Shown here piece by piece: positions 32,936-44,593 of a DNA stretch of 64,000 nt; position 1 is the first letter of the stretch, and every line of letters starts with the position of its first letter. Location of the stretch: NCBI GenBank assembly GCA_001687465.1, contig LVLI01000346.1, positions 62,001 through 126,000 of the forward strand. The letters are read 5' to 3'. Below the pieces are notes generated by a model. It worked only from the letters and a program-made list of their open reading frames with translations. It ran no database searches and was not told where the DNA came from. This stretch comes from Halocafeteria seosinensis (Eukaryota > Sar > Bigyra > Bicosoecida). A program made the translations under genes and the position numbers.

Positions 32936-34465
32936 ATGGCATCCTCTCAAGGAGACATCTGCCACAGGGATAGTGAGGAAGTCGCCACCCACATGGAACA
33001 TGTGTCCCTGGATGTATCAGGTGTGGAATCCTACACGGTCCAGCATTTAGCCCACAGCTATCCTGACGTCGCTGCCGTGGACAAGTAAGTCTACCTCCTT
33101 TTCTCTTTGGCACGTATTTGTTTAATGCTGTGTTAATGTGTACGCAGTCCACTAACCAAGCGAAGCTGGCCGGAAGCCAAGAATTTCGTGGGGCACGATG
33201 AGCGCATACTCAGCACCCATGTTCTCAATAGTCACAAGGATGCCACGGTACGGAAGCCTATAATGTGCATGCGCGCGGGGCCCACCGAAAAAGTACACTT
33301 TCGGCCTGAGGAAGTACGCGCGGCTATCGTCACATGTGGAGGACTCTGCCCAGGATTGAACACGGTGATCCGGGAGCTCGTTATGGCTCTTACGTTCACC
33401 TATAATGTTCGACAGATTTACGGGGTAAAGGATGGTTACAGAGGGTTCTATGAAACAGAACTAATGCCGCTAGACAAAGAGACGGTCTCCACGATTCATA
33501 GATGGGGTGGCACAATCTTAGGAACTTCGCGTGGGGGATTCGACCTGCAGAAAATTTGTAATGCTATCGCAGATAAGAAGCTTAACCAGATTTACATCAT
33601 TGGAGGAGACGGGACACACAGGGGAGCACAACAAATTGGAGAGGAACTAATCCGACGTGGCCAACGTGTTTCGGTGGTAGCCATACCGAAAACCATCGAT
33701 AACGATATTCCTATAACCGACCGGTCCTTTGGTTTTGACACCGCCGTCACTGAGGCTGTTCACCCAATAAATTGCGCCCATACGGAAGCGAGGGCTGCAC
33801 CGAATGGAATTGGTTTGGTGAAACTAATGGGAAGGCAAAGCGGTTTCATTGCGATGCACTCGTCGCTGGCGAGTCGGGACGTCAACCTGTGCATAATTCC
33901 TGAGGCTCCATGGACGTTACAGAATGTATGCCAGTTTTTGGAGGAGCGTTTTAAAAGAAGTGATCACGCTGTGATTGTTGTGGCAGAAGGTGCAACTTGT
34001 CCGGAAATGAAGGATAAAGAAGGTACGTGATTGATGAGGGTCGTACGTTCTTGGTCCATAATCCATTGGTCTGAAACCGTTGAGTGATCTGATTCAGAAA
34101 CTCATGGAACCGATGAGAGTGGAAACCCTATTCTACCGGACGTCGGAAATTTCCTCAAGAAAGGGATCGACCAATACTTCAAAAACAAGGGGGAGAAGAT
34201 GACTATCAAATATATAGAGCCGACTTACATGATTCGCTCAACTCCGGGAAATCCTATAGATTCATTGTACTGCGCGGACTTAGCGTTTCAGGCAGTTCAT
34301 GGAGCATTTGCTGGTTACACTAATTTTACTGTAGGTATGGTAGACGGGCAGTATGTTTGGTTGCCTATCATGGCGGTCGCTTGCCTTCCCCCGCGAAACG
34401 TAGATATTCATGGCCCGGAATATTCTCGCTTATGCTTAGCTACGGGTCAACCGAAATTGGCCTAG
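32936..34465 (+). CDS. PFK: ATP-dependent 6-phosphofructokinase
   Basis: Phosphorylates fructose 6-phosphate in glycolysis. Exons 32936-33084, 33148-34022 and 34098-34465; introns 63 and 75 nt; 463 aa. It belongs to the plant/trypanosomatid-like type: TCGGLCPGLNTVIRELV, GVKDGYRGFYE, LGTSRGGFD, GGDGTHRGAQ, VVAIPKTIDNDIPI, FGFDTAV, LVKLMGRQSGFIA. The GGDGT string favours ATP; pyrophosphate-using enzymes carry GGDD. No targeting sequence is evident, so a cytosolic location is inferred. The C-terminal end (NVDIHGPEYSRLCLATGQ) matches the family's substrate-site region. Confidence 0.93.
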
Positions 34466-35065
34466 GATGCATGTTCTGGCCAAGTAATGACGATGTCTAG
34501 TAGACGATCAATTGTATTTATTCGTTTCCGGTGTTACGTAATTGAGGTTGGAGTTCTTGTACGATGTGTCTGGCGCTCCTGCGTCAAAGTACCCTCTATG
34601 GCATTAGTTAGTATGAGTGGAATTCCGGTAATAGCATAATGGACTATGCTTTTATTTCCGTGCTTTTCGGAAATGTGGAGTCTTCTGTACTACGACGTAG
34701 TTCTTCCCAGCCTAGGTGAGCAAAGCTGGTGAGGTTGCTGGGGCTTTATGCAAAAGGCAAAATCTATGACTCCCCGAGTGGTATCATAGCTGGCCATACT
34801 ACACTCTTCATAAGACAAATCCTAGTGGTATGCTTTCGAAGCGGATGAGGAAACGAGCGACCAACGTGAGCCACGGTGGCAAGGATGATCCTGGTGCGAA
34901 ATTCGAATTCATTCGCGTTGTTCACAATTCTTGCTACGTCGGAATTCATGAACTTTCCCAAGGATTCAAAGCAGTTCCATGGTCACAAGCATCAGCTTTG
35001 ATAGGCCGTCTGCCATTGGATATTCCCATGTAATGTAATCTCACGGTGTTTGGCAGCTGATATCG
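34466..35065. other. intergenic, convergent
   Basis: About 600 bp between the convergent PFK and HSC20 genes. A 68-codon open frame near 34830-35033 has no family likeness and I do not call it. Confidence 0.5.
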
Positions 35066-36049
35066 TCAACTTGAATTTGCTGTTGTGGACAACTCCTCCC
35101 GCCTTTGAGACGACTCCTTCATAATTTTACGAAGATATTGCAACGATACGGTTAATCTCGCCGCCTCATCTGTTTCGTGCGATTCGAAAGCGCCTTGCAG
35201 GTTGGACAAGTTTTCCTCGATCATCTGGTTTACGTCCTTTTCGACGTTTTCTAGATCCTCTTCTTTGGAAGCCCCGCTAATTGTTTCTCTATACTCCATT
35301 ACCATCATTAGCAAAGATGGATCAATGTTGGTTGACGAGTCTTCCGATAGCACGTCGCGTCCATATTGGGTTTTCAGCTGGAGAGCAACGGATGTTCAAA
35401 ATTGTGAAATCAACACCCTTCCAGATTATCACGGGAAGCACATACCAGGTGGTTGGCCCTCGTACAAGGGTCCGCAAGAACGGCATATGCCTGATTTAAC
35501 GCCGTAGATATGGAAGTTGCTATGTCACGTTCCTCCTGCAGCGTGGTCGATTGTGTACACGGATGGTCCAATCACCGAGAATATTTCTCTCTTACCTCTG
35601 AGCTCTGATGCAACTTATCTGGGTGAATCTGTTTCTGTCGGGTCTTCATTTCATTCGAGAGTTCTTTAGGATCAAGAGTGAAGGATGGATCTCTGTACAG
35701 CGTTCCATGATTAAGAACCCTCGGGAATCTGACAACGTCAAGGATCAACTTACCTTCCGAATAACCTAAAGTAGAAGTCGGAGTATTCAGCATCTTCTCC
35801 TTTGAGTGGGTACTGAATGCGACTGCATTCCGGACAGAAGTACTCCCAGTGGTCCATCACATGGCCACAATTCCAACACTTGCAGTGGTTCAGAGCGCTT
35901 GGTTTGGAAGCATCAGCCGTAAATCGCCTATCAAGTCTCCACCCCACTCTCCTCACCGGCGTTACCACTGGGACAGTGCTCGGAATCTTAGCAGCGGCGG
36001 ATACTCCCAAACGGGGCAAAACTCGCTGTATATGCCTTTGAATCATCAT
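35066..36049 (-). CDS. HSC20: HSC20/HSCB mitochondrial Fe-S J-protein
   Basis: J-domain co-chaperone that hands the ISU scaffold to mitochondrial Hsp70 during Fe-S cluster transfer. Four exons: 36049-35754, 35692-35596, 35535-35446, 35377-35066; introns 60-68 nt; 264 aa. A basic N-terminal presequence (MMIQRHIQRVLPRLGVSAA) is followed by the metal-binding CWNCGH...CPEC motif found in animal-type HSCB, a J-domain with QIHPDKLH and ALNQAYAVLADPCTRANHL, and the ISU-binding three-helix bundle (MMVMEYRETI, RLTVSLQYLRKIM). An upstream in-frame ATG at 36151 would add 34 residues that look less like a presequence. Confidence 0.92.
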
Positions 36050-36249
36050 TGCATTGCACGCGTGCCAAGGCTCTACCCCCCAATGAATACTCCAATCTTT
36101 TGATAAACCTTGTTCCCCTCTCAACAACGTCGTATCGCTATATATAGACATTCATTGGGTGACGATCCTGATGACCATTGATCGTGTAATGCAGTAGAAC
36201 CCAGCGTATATAGCAGAAAGCTCTACAGAGCTGTGAAACTCCGTGTGAA

Positions 36250-36515
36250 TCTCGGGAGGTTTGCTACAACACAGCGTCTGTTTCCAGCATTGTGTGGTCG
36301 ATAGCTACCCTTTAAGATGCCCCATATTGCGAGAAGAGTTAGAGGTCTCTCGCATAGATCCGCCTCTGTATGGCAATAAAGGGGTGTTCCTGGCAAGTTC
36401 GGCCATTTTACAGCTTGCCGGAGGGTAATGTCGGGTGAATAGGTGAGCTATATTACATGTATCAATGTCACAAACTTTCATTGTAGAGAAATGGTACGGC
36501 AATTTGCTGTCTCAA
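36250..36515 (+). pseudogene. decayed inverted copy of the ATM1 5' end
   Basis: This matches, in opposite orientation, the start of the ATM1 gene at about 42.4-42.79 kb. Shared blocks include TTGCGAGAAGAGTTAGAGGT, CTCTGTATGGCAATA, GAGGGTAAT and, across the first splice site, GTGAATAGGTGAGCTATATT, then CATTGTAG at the intron end and GGCAATTTGC. The copy therefore contains 5' flank, first exon, first intron and the start of exon 2, in that order. It starts M-P-H-IARRVRG where ATM1 has [10 protein letters not shown], then breaks by deletions and an in-frame stop. Retention of the intron means duplication at DNA level, not retrocopying. Confidence 0.85.
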
Positions 36516-37465
36516 GGTCTCTGTACTGTACTGTAGCGCCTATCAGCAAAGACTTACAAGTTCTTGTTTGAGACCAGAGTTTGGTCTGCGGCAGTACGTG
36601 GCGGCTGTGTCATCGACGGGAAACCTGGCCGAAGCCAGGCAAGTGGAGGTGTTGAGTTTGACTTAGTTCGAATTCTGCTTTTGCATCCGTCATCGCCTTA
36701 AAGACACACGTCCGACTGACACCGCAGTACGGGCGGACTCACTCAGCTGCTAGCAGAGTTCCAGTGTACAAAGACGGGGAGGTGAACTTCTGCAACGCTC
36801 TGCATACTGAGAGTTGGCTGTAGCGGCTTGCGGTTCAGAGTGTCAGGAGTCGACGGGTTCGTTGAACTGTTGCACTGAAAGTTAGCCGCACGCTTTTGGT
36901 GACTAGGCACTATGAAGAGTCTTCATGTCGATGACTTTTGTTTATTTGGCGTATCTTTCTGTATAGTGCCTTGGAAGTAGATCGTACCGGTGAATTACCG
37001 ATTGGAACTGCAAATATCAGGCAGTGAGCCTTTGCAACTTCTGTTAAGTTACATATATGAAGAAATCTTGTTCGAAATACCTTTAAGGGACTTGCGAGAC
37101 AACAAGGATTCTTTTTCTGACACGGGAATTCTTGCTACTTCGCAAGTAGTAACACGATATCATTTAAAACCTCGAGCTATAATTTATTAAAAATAACACA
37201 TTTGTTTCTTTTCGGAGCATGGATCAACTGAATTTGTGCCTAAGAGTTTTGAAAATTCCTCAGAAAACAAGAATTGTTGCCTTCCTGTCCCGTAAGGATA
37301 TTCTTTGCATGTCTTGTATATATTGCAAGCTTGAAAGATTTTATCTGAATGCCATATTTGTCCGATTTGCTGGAGCATAGATCAATACGAGTTGCAAGAT
37401 GTCTGTAGGTCGTGGAACCCCGTATACACGGAGGAAAATAATTTCTGAGACGGAACGGCCAAGTA
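36516..37465. other. intergenic
   Basis: About 950 bp after the ATM1 fragment. A GGAGCATGGATCAA / GGAGCATAGATCAA pair occurs near 37216 and 37372. No gene recognised. Confidence 0.45.
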
Positions 37466-38828
37466 TCAGACATATCCCAGGCGCTGAAGATATCGGTACT
37501 GATCGGGTATTTCCATAAGGGCGGCCAATGCGAACGAAGCCTGAAATGAACCATGTAACACCTCAACAATATCTTCCAATACCGGAGATGGAGATGTAGT
37601 CCTTACCTCCTTATGGACAGAACGCTCCATAATCCGATGAAAGGGAACAAACTGAAAATTGTCAAATTTTCTTTCAGGCAACTCATCATCGAACTCCTCC
37701 ATAGAATCCCACGGTCCATCGCCTACCTGAATTGCAGACATGGAAGAGGCTTTTTGTGCGAAACTGCGACTATAAACAGGTAGTGAGCAACACTTACTCC
37801 GACCATTACTATACTCAGAGGGTAGTTTGATGCATCGACTATAGCATTTATCGTATCTTTTCTTCGAATGACTTGACCATCCTGGTAAAGAACGAATTGC
37901 AATCAAAGAATGCCACGCAAGTAACTAGAGGTGGCAATCGAACTGCGTTACTTACGGCAATGATGACCAAAATATGATAGCCTCCCGATGACTTGGTAAT
38001 TTCAATTGCTTGTCGAATCAAAGGGGCAAAGTTTGTGGGGCCGCTAAGTCTAACCCTTGGAGTCACCTCATTATACCTTTCCATTACTTCTTTGAAACCC
38101 TTGCAGAGCTTCTTCCCATGCAATGCAAACACAGCGTCCCCTTGTGTTCGCTCGTCTCCAAAACCGTAAACTGTGCTTTTGTGGTAACTTGTACACGATC
38201 ATGTATTCACGTTCAGACAGACGATTCACACATACCAGGAATAAGTTCATCATCGTCTAAGCTTTCCAGTGTCTTCCCTAAGATCTTGATTACTGATTGA
38301 TAAGGATTAAGTTCGCTCGATGATAAGCTGTGCAAACTCCGTCCACCGAAAGTTTTTCTCCCCATTGATTCATTGCTCGTCGTATAATCAATGCCTATTA
38401 TCTGCAAAACTAAATAATTCCGAGTATTTCATGTAGATACTCTTTACCAAAACGGGTAGCAATGACTAACCAAATTGCTGCTCTCGAGTCCCGCAGCTCG
38501 TAACGCTGCAACAGTTCAAAGACGGTAGCAAAGTGTGGAAATAACTAATCTCTTGAAGTGTTAAACTTCGAACACATGCCTCACTTACCTTCGGTTACTT
38601 CCTCGAGAGTCTTGTATTTATCAACTGCGAAGGAGATAGCGCATGGAAGCCACACGAGGAATTCGAGAGTGTAGGCACGACACGTGGCTTACCAATTTTC
38701 TCGAAAGTTCCCGATTTGCTAGTTTTCTGTGTGTGCTTCACGTTGGCAAATAAGACCATCAACCCAACCAAAAATATGACCAGGGCTATGAACCCGCCCA
38801 TCGATGTATCACTCTGCATTATATACAT
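37466..38828 (-). CDS. membrane-anchored copine/RGLG-type vWA protein
   Basis: Eight exons: 38828-38693, 38624-38589, 38505-38471, 38401-38236, 38170-37956, 37881-37798, 37726-37607, 37540-37466; introns 65-83 nt; 288 aa. After about ten residues there is one hydrophobic segment ([18 protein letters not shown]), then [20 protein letters not shown] and a complete copine-type vWA domain: [81 protein letters not shown]. Plant RGLG ligases carry the same domain plus a C-terminal RING; copines carry N-terminal C2 domains. This protein has neither, only the membrane anchor. The role is unknown; Ca/Mg-dependent protein binding via the vWA domain is inferred. Confidence 0.88.
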
Positions 38829-39239
38829 CACCAGTGTCGTCCACGTTCGGAAGTTCAACTTGGAACGTAACTCTGTATGATCTGGTTGTGGAGAGAATCT
38901 TCCACTAGAAATACTGATCAAGGAAATAATTGACGTGAGTGAGTCTTGATCAATGATTCAATGCAATGAATGAAACCCATAGCACCAGCATGGCAAAACC
39001 CCACTTGTTGTGAAGGTCAACTAGCACCTAAGATTGTTTGCTGCCTTACGTGTCGCTTCATAAGGCTCTACACTGTAGAGTCTAGACTACAGGTAGGCAA
39101 TAGCCAATTTTCGATCAGTAGTTAGTAGTCAGCTCGTACATCTTCCCCACGTTTTCAGTTGAGTGGGCGATTGTTGTCAGACTCGTGCTGCGTGACCCAG
39201 AAAGGCTGAGGTGGTGTCCCAAATTCCCAAGCCTATATA
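38829..39239. other. intergenic, divergent promoters
   Basis: About 410 bp between divergent starts. CCTATATAA lies directly against the ATG at 39240, too close to serve as a TATA box for that start. Confidence 0.4.
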
Positions 39240-39895
39240 ATGAGTGGCAGGTCACTCTCAGCCCTCTTGAGGGGCTCAGTATCCCCTCATACTCCCTCAC
39301 CTTCGATGATGCTGAGAAAAAAATCTGGGAAACGAAAAATGACGGCGACAATGCGCCGTAAACTACAGAGGCGTGCCCAAATCACACAGCTTCCGCCGAT
39401 TTCCCTGGCAGAATCAAAGAGGAATGAGTTTTTTATCAAGTGTCTGGATGTTGCAAAGAAAGAAAGGTAAATGCGCACATTATTTTAGTGGCATGCCGTC
39501 CTTGTGAGCATTCACTGCCACGTCTTCCCCGCAGACCGGAGTGGGACTCGGAGCAATTGGAGAGAGATCGAGAGGTAGCTCGGGAATACCAGAAGAAGAT
39601 GACACAAAGGCATCACATACATCAAAGGGATCTAGAACATAAGCATTTAATGAAGATGCTTGCTATCTCTGCGCTTCCTAAGAAGTCTATGCAGTTAGAT
39701 GCGGTTACAGTAACAGATCCGAACATGCCACTTTCTATACGCCCACCGACATACACGCCGCCTCATGCAGGATGGCAGCGGCCCCCAGATGCGGTTGTAG
39801 CAGAAATGAGTGATGATGAAGGAGGAAGGGATGAAGGTGGAGACATGAGCGAAGACTGGAGTGACTCGGACGATGAACAGGAAATGAAGCATTGA
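39240..39895 (+). CDS. MRPL40: probable mitochondrial ribosomal protein mL40
   Basis: Exons 39240-39466 and 39535-39895 (68-nt intron, phase 2), 195 aa. The N-terminus is Ser/Arg/Lys-rich without acids for over 50 residues, as in imported mitoribosomal proteins. The core fits the mL40 pattern: a basic coiled stretch (REVAREYQKKMTQRHHIHQR), then LAISALPKKSMQLDAVTVTD and the PPTYTPPHAGWQ block that corresponds to the TPP segment of mL40. The last 30 residues are strongly acidic. The match is by pattern only, so another mitochondrial or nucleolar basic protein is possible. It converges on ATM1, with 143 bp between stops. Confidence 0.55.
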
Positions 39896-40038
39896 ATGCC
39901 ATACAGACCAAAGGATTCAGAGAGATCTGTTTACACAGCAGACAGTAGACTAAGGCTCAAACACGATTGCTATCTTGGTCTAACACGGTGAACTCAATCC
40001 TCGTGCCAACTCTTTCAAACACAGCTCTAACGCAGTTT

Positions 40039-42674
40039 CTACTCTTCATCACTATCACGATGAATCTGTTGTTCCCACATGGATCTGTAAACCCCTCGCT
40101 GTTGCAAAAGCTCTGCGTGGGTGCCACGTTCCACTACTCTTCCAGCATCTAAGACAACTATTTCTGCGGGTCAAACGGCATCATAGCTACTACAAAGATA
40201 TTTGTAATGAATTAGTGTTCCGAAAATGTACTTACCATCTGCTTCCTTGATAGTTGAAAGTCTATGAGCTATTATCATAGTGGTCTTGCCTTCAGATAAG
40301 GTCCACAACGATTCCAAAATTGATGACTCGGTTGAAGAGTCGAGCGCTGACGTTGCTTCGTCGCAAAGTAGGATTGGAGCATCCTTAAGCATTGCCCGGG
40401 CTATGGAAATCCGCTGCTTTTCTCCACCACTGAGTTTTAGCCCACGTTCGCCTACGTGAGTATTATACTGGTTAGGCATGTTCATAATGCTTTCATGAAT
40501 CTGGGCTCGTTTAGCGACTTCATATACCTGCTGCTCCGAAGCTGTTAAATCTCCATATGCGATATTGTAATATATTGTGTCATTAAACAAGACGGTGTCT
40601 TGAGGCACAACTCCTATAGCCTTGCGTAGTGAAGCTAATTTTACATTGCGGATGTTTTGACCGTCAATGGTAATGTTGCCGCCCGTCGTTTCAAAGAATC
40701 GATACAGTAGCCTTACAAGTGTGCTCTTTCCGCAGCCAGACGTCCCAACAATCGCTACCGTCTTACCTGCTGGAACCTGAAGATTGATACCTTGCAGCAG
40801 CTCTGAAACCTCAGAATATCCAAACCGTACGTCATTGAATTCGATGCTACCTGAATTTCGAGGCAGCTGCTTCACGGATGCCACCCCTTCATAACGCGAT
40901 ATTTCTCGCTGAACCGAAGTCTTGTCTTTATCTTCCCCCAGGTAGACCATTTCTTCCTCCGGGCTTGGTAACAGGGAGACTCCACCAATAGACAGGGGAG
41001 GAGAGTTGTGGTCCTGAATTACTTCGGACTGTGTCGAGCGCAACGCAAACATTGCTTCCATATCCACAAAGGCTTGTCTTAAGTCTCGGTAGACGCTTCC
41101 AATAAAATTAAGCGGTACAGAAAGTTGGAACAATAGTCCATTGACCAGAACCAAGTCACCAACGGACATATTTCCTTTCACTATTCCGTCGGCAGCCATT
41201 AACATGATCCCTGTCAACCCAGCACTAAAGATGGCGTTTTGACCGAAATTCAGCAACGAGAGGGAACTTTGAGTTTTTAATGCTGCCTGCTGGTAGCCTT
41301 TAAGCGAACGATCATACTGCGCTGCCTCTTGCAGTTCGTTGTTGAAATACTTTACTGTTTCATAATTGATAAGGGAATCGACTGCTTTCGACGACGCTTC
41401 GTTCTCTAATTTGTTCATGTCTCTTCGAAACTGGGTCCTGTAGACTCGGAAGTAAGAAAAACAATAAAAACACATATATGCAATGCAGGTTATCAACACA
41501 CTTCATACTCTTACCTCCACTGCGTGATCCCGACGGTGAAGGCAGTGTAACCGGCTAAAGTCGCAACTGTAACAGCAGCGTATTCCCACCCACACTTTGC
41601 TGCCAAAATCGATGATACCAATCCGATCTCAAGGATAGTTGGAACAACATTGAATGTCAGACTATTCAACACAAAATTAATGGAGCGAGATCCTCTGTCC
41701 ATTACCCGTGCAAGAGCGCCGGTTTGCCGATTCAGATGAAACCGCAGATCGAGAGCATGCAAATGGAGAAAAACATCGCGAGCTACCCGGCGAATAGCTC
41801 GTTGGGCCACAGTTGCAAAGATGGCATTTCGCAGCTCTTGCATTCCGGTAGCAGTACTTCTCGCGAGACCGTCTGCAATGGGCACATCTTGCAACCATCG
41901 GGGGCAATTCGCTTCCTCAGCTTTCATCAGGTAACTTACATCCAATGAGCATCGTTACAGGCACTGCCAGCATAACCTTCTTCATGTCTACATCGTTTTC
42001 TTCTCCTTGCTTGTCTGATTGGGCATTGTGTCTCCTTCCAGTTGCATCTCCGGTTGAGAACCCTTGATCATGCTCCAGTTCATCCGAATGTGATACAGTC
42101 ACGTTCAACTCATCTACTATGCGTTTAAAGATAAATGGCACCTGTACATTCAGCACCTTTGCTCCAACCAAAAGGGCAAGAGAAATAACTACTCTTGCTT
42201 TTAACTTTGTGTGTCCTTTCGGCCACAAATACTTTAGTAGAGTTCTGCAACCAATGCGTGACCCGCGTCCGACGTGATAAGCGCAAGTAACCAGAGACGA
42301 CAAAGTGCACGTACTGAATAATCTGTGAAGCCGAGTTATCTGCTGTGGGAGATGTAGGACCTCCTGTATTGGTCTTGGTGGACTGGAAGCGCTGGAATCC
42401 TCTGGCACCAGAGAGACTGCAAATTGCCATACCATTTTCCTACAATGAAATTCCGTGGCATTGATACGACTAATATAGCTCACCTATTCACGCGAAGATT
42501 GGGACATATTACCCTCTGAGAAGTGTATAAGTGGCTTCTGAAGCTGGAGGAGGAGTTTCCCCGAGACCGAAGTTGTTGGCACAAAGACACCCCTCTATTG
42601 CCATACAGAGACTGACCTATACGAGTTAGAGGCCAATAAGAGGGACCTCTAACTCTTCTCGCAATAGAGAGCAT
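40039..42674 (-). CDS. ATM1: ATM1/ABCB7 mitochondrial ABC exporter
   Basis: Inner-membrane half-transporter that exports the sulfur/glutathione compound needed for cytosolic Fe-S assembly. Six exons: 42674-42492, 42439-42315, 42244-41940, 41872-41515, 41437-40236, 40163-40039; 765 aa. A basic presequence ([20 protein letters not shown]) leads to the family start [13 protein letters not shown] and [17 protein letters not shown], the membrane domain, and an ATPase domain with Walker [10 protein letters not shown], signature [15 protein letters not shown], Walker [13 protein letters not shown] and the H-loop HRLSTI. The first intron donor is ambiguous: GTGAAT (52 nt, used here) gives the ATM1-like segment leading into TLLKYLW; GTGAGC (44 nt) would need a longer unspliced frame. 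A decayed copy of the 5' end lies at 36.25 kb. Confidence 0.93.
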
Positions 42675-43650
42675 CTCAAACGGCCGTTATCGAGCACACA
42701 AAGGGCTGAAAGAAGAGGTTCTGTCTGACAAACCTGGTCCTCCTGAGGACCTGAGATTCACAGGCTGAATCACACCCCTCAACTGATGTTCGCAGCACTA
42801 TGCAGCAAGATACGCTAAGCAAAAACAAAGGCCATCGGAGTGATAGAGATAATGGCACTCTCGGCAAGCGATCAAGCACACCAAACCTGAAATTTTAGGT
42901 AGGGCTCGGCTCTTTTTTTTTCCTTCGACACACACACACACACTTCGAACCGAGAGTACCAGGAAATTAACTTGTGAACACCATTTATTTTGTCATATTA
43001 TGCATGTTATATCAAAAACATTACCGTGCATGAGACGCATACTGTACGGACATATTGGCTTCTCCATGGGTCACATTTGAATGATTTGAATAACTAGGAC
43101 GAATCCCCGTCCGAGGACATCCTAGCTCCTTCTAGGCTGCCAGAAGGACTGTGCTTGTTGCAGAGTAAAGTACCCCTCCCATTCTGGAAAAGGATCTTAA
43201 ACGATGAATGGCCTGGGGCTAGGCACTTGCTCTGAGTATGACGAGCCTAGAACACAAGAACCGATCAACAGACAAAAAGGAGAAAGTACAATTGAGTATT
43301 AACGGTGGACAGTTGGTATGTCTAAGGACTCCAGAACTTCATAAATGCTTACTTCATCTACATTTATCTTTCAATCTTGTCGGATTTATAGCATCAAGAA
43401 ATATAGACGAACAAAACCCCTCATGATCAGTACAAATAGAGAGAAAGATCCCCAGATGAGAGAAGAAGCAGTACTACATACTCGAGCAGGTACTACAGAT
43501 ATTGCTCCATCCAACAAAGGAAAACGATTTCTCCCGCTTAAATGACGTATTTTTAGTCTCGGATTTGCTGAAGACGCCGTTCAAAGCACAGAGTATTTCA
43601 GGCTTTCACGTTCTGTTCTCTCCATAAAGTAGCATTCATTCTCACACTGA
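42675..43650. other. intergenic
   Basis: About 980 bp between the ATM1 start and the end of the roadblock gene, holding the ATM1 promoter. It contains a T run and a (CA)n tract at about 42928-42943, and ATTTGAATGATTTGAA at 43075-43090, a near twin of the element upstream of MZT1. No gene recognised. Confidence 0.5.
42928..42943. repeat. (CA)n microsatellite
   Basis: Eight CA dinucleotides flanked by TTCGA on the left and TTCGAA on the right, upstream of ATM1. Confidence 0.8.
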
Positions 43651-44298
43651 TTATGTGCCACTGTCATCCGCATTAGGGTTTTGTATAACAATCAGCAAAT
43701 ATTCTTTATCTGGAGTTAGGCCCTACAAAGAGGTGCAGCTACTGGCCAAAGCACACGCAGTAATGCTAGTGTATACGCACCTGGTGCAACCATTATCTCG
43801 TGTTTCTTCGATCGTACGCGGAGAAAGGAAAGTTCATCCTGAAGCACAGAGAACGAGAATTTTGGAAAAATACTAAGCAGTAAAGTTTAAATTTCCTGCA
43901 TCGAGTACCACTAACTGTCGAATCCATCGTTCTTACGGCGCTTCTCGCCATTCCACAAATCTGTGGATCCACAGCCAGAAAGAAAGGAATATCATCCGAG
44001 GAAGTCAGTGGTTAACTGTTTATGTATGGAGCTTACCCTAGCCATTTCTGATGCGTATTTACTGGTCTCATCAGCGGATAACGTGGATTTCAAAGCAATT
44101 CCATCGTGGTTGATGATAACGACTCCCTCTACACCTCTATGGGATTGGATCCTCTTTAACGTCTCCTCGACTTCCGTAGCCTGCACGGGCGCAACAGACA
44201 AGCATGTCCATCATGTTATGGGCATCAGTTTGAGGCTACAGAGGATGAAAAGCTGATGCTGCTATCTACACGTTAACCAAGGATCCTAGCTTACCATA
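43651..44298 (-). CDS. DYNLRB: roadblock/LC7 dynein light chain
   Basis: Light chain of cytoplasmic or ciliary dynein. Five exons: 44298-44296, 44180-44037, 43960-43916, 43838-43781, 43709-43651; introns 115, 76, 77 and 71 nt; 102 aa. The first coding exon is only the ATG; splicing to 44180 yields MATEVEETLKRIQSHRGV, aligning exactly with animal roadblock starts. The rest follows the family end to end: GVVIINHDGIALKSTL, RSAVRTMDST, LSFLRVRSKKHEIMVAPDKE, YLLIVIQNP. Without the one-codon exon there is no plausible start, because the frame upstream has no ATG. Confidence 0.9.
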
Positions 44299-44593
44299 TT
44301 TTTCCTCCTGTCTTCGTGTACACACCAGTCCCTACTTTGCTGTATAGTACTCTGTTTCGAGTACGAATGCGATCCATCAACACATTTCATGCATTCTTGT
44401 GTGGGAAAACTCAACTTATCTCACTAACGGTGCCGTCTGTGAACGTAGCGTAGTAGCCCTGCCAGAGTAGCTTGCACAAGCTCATGTTAGTTCGATTTTG
44501 TCATGTAATGTTTTACTTACCTATGAATTTGTAGAGGATACTGTTTTTCATCATTGAGCGAAGGAGAAAAGGCAGAGGCACGTTGTAGATATA

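Noticed and set aside
34830-35033. 68-codon plus-strand frame between PFK and HSC20
   Set aside because: No homology-like pattern, no splice context, and it lies between two convergent 3' ends.
42437-42483. ATM1 first intron of 44 nt using GTGAGC
   Set aside because: It keeps a frame open but replaces the ATM1-like segment before TLLKYLW with unrelated sequence; the 52-nt alternative plus a 70-nt second intron fits the family better. Not fully excluded.
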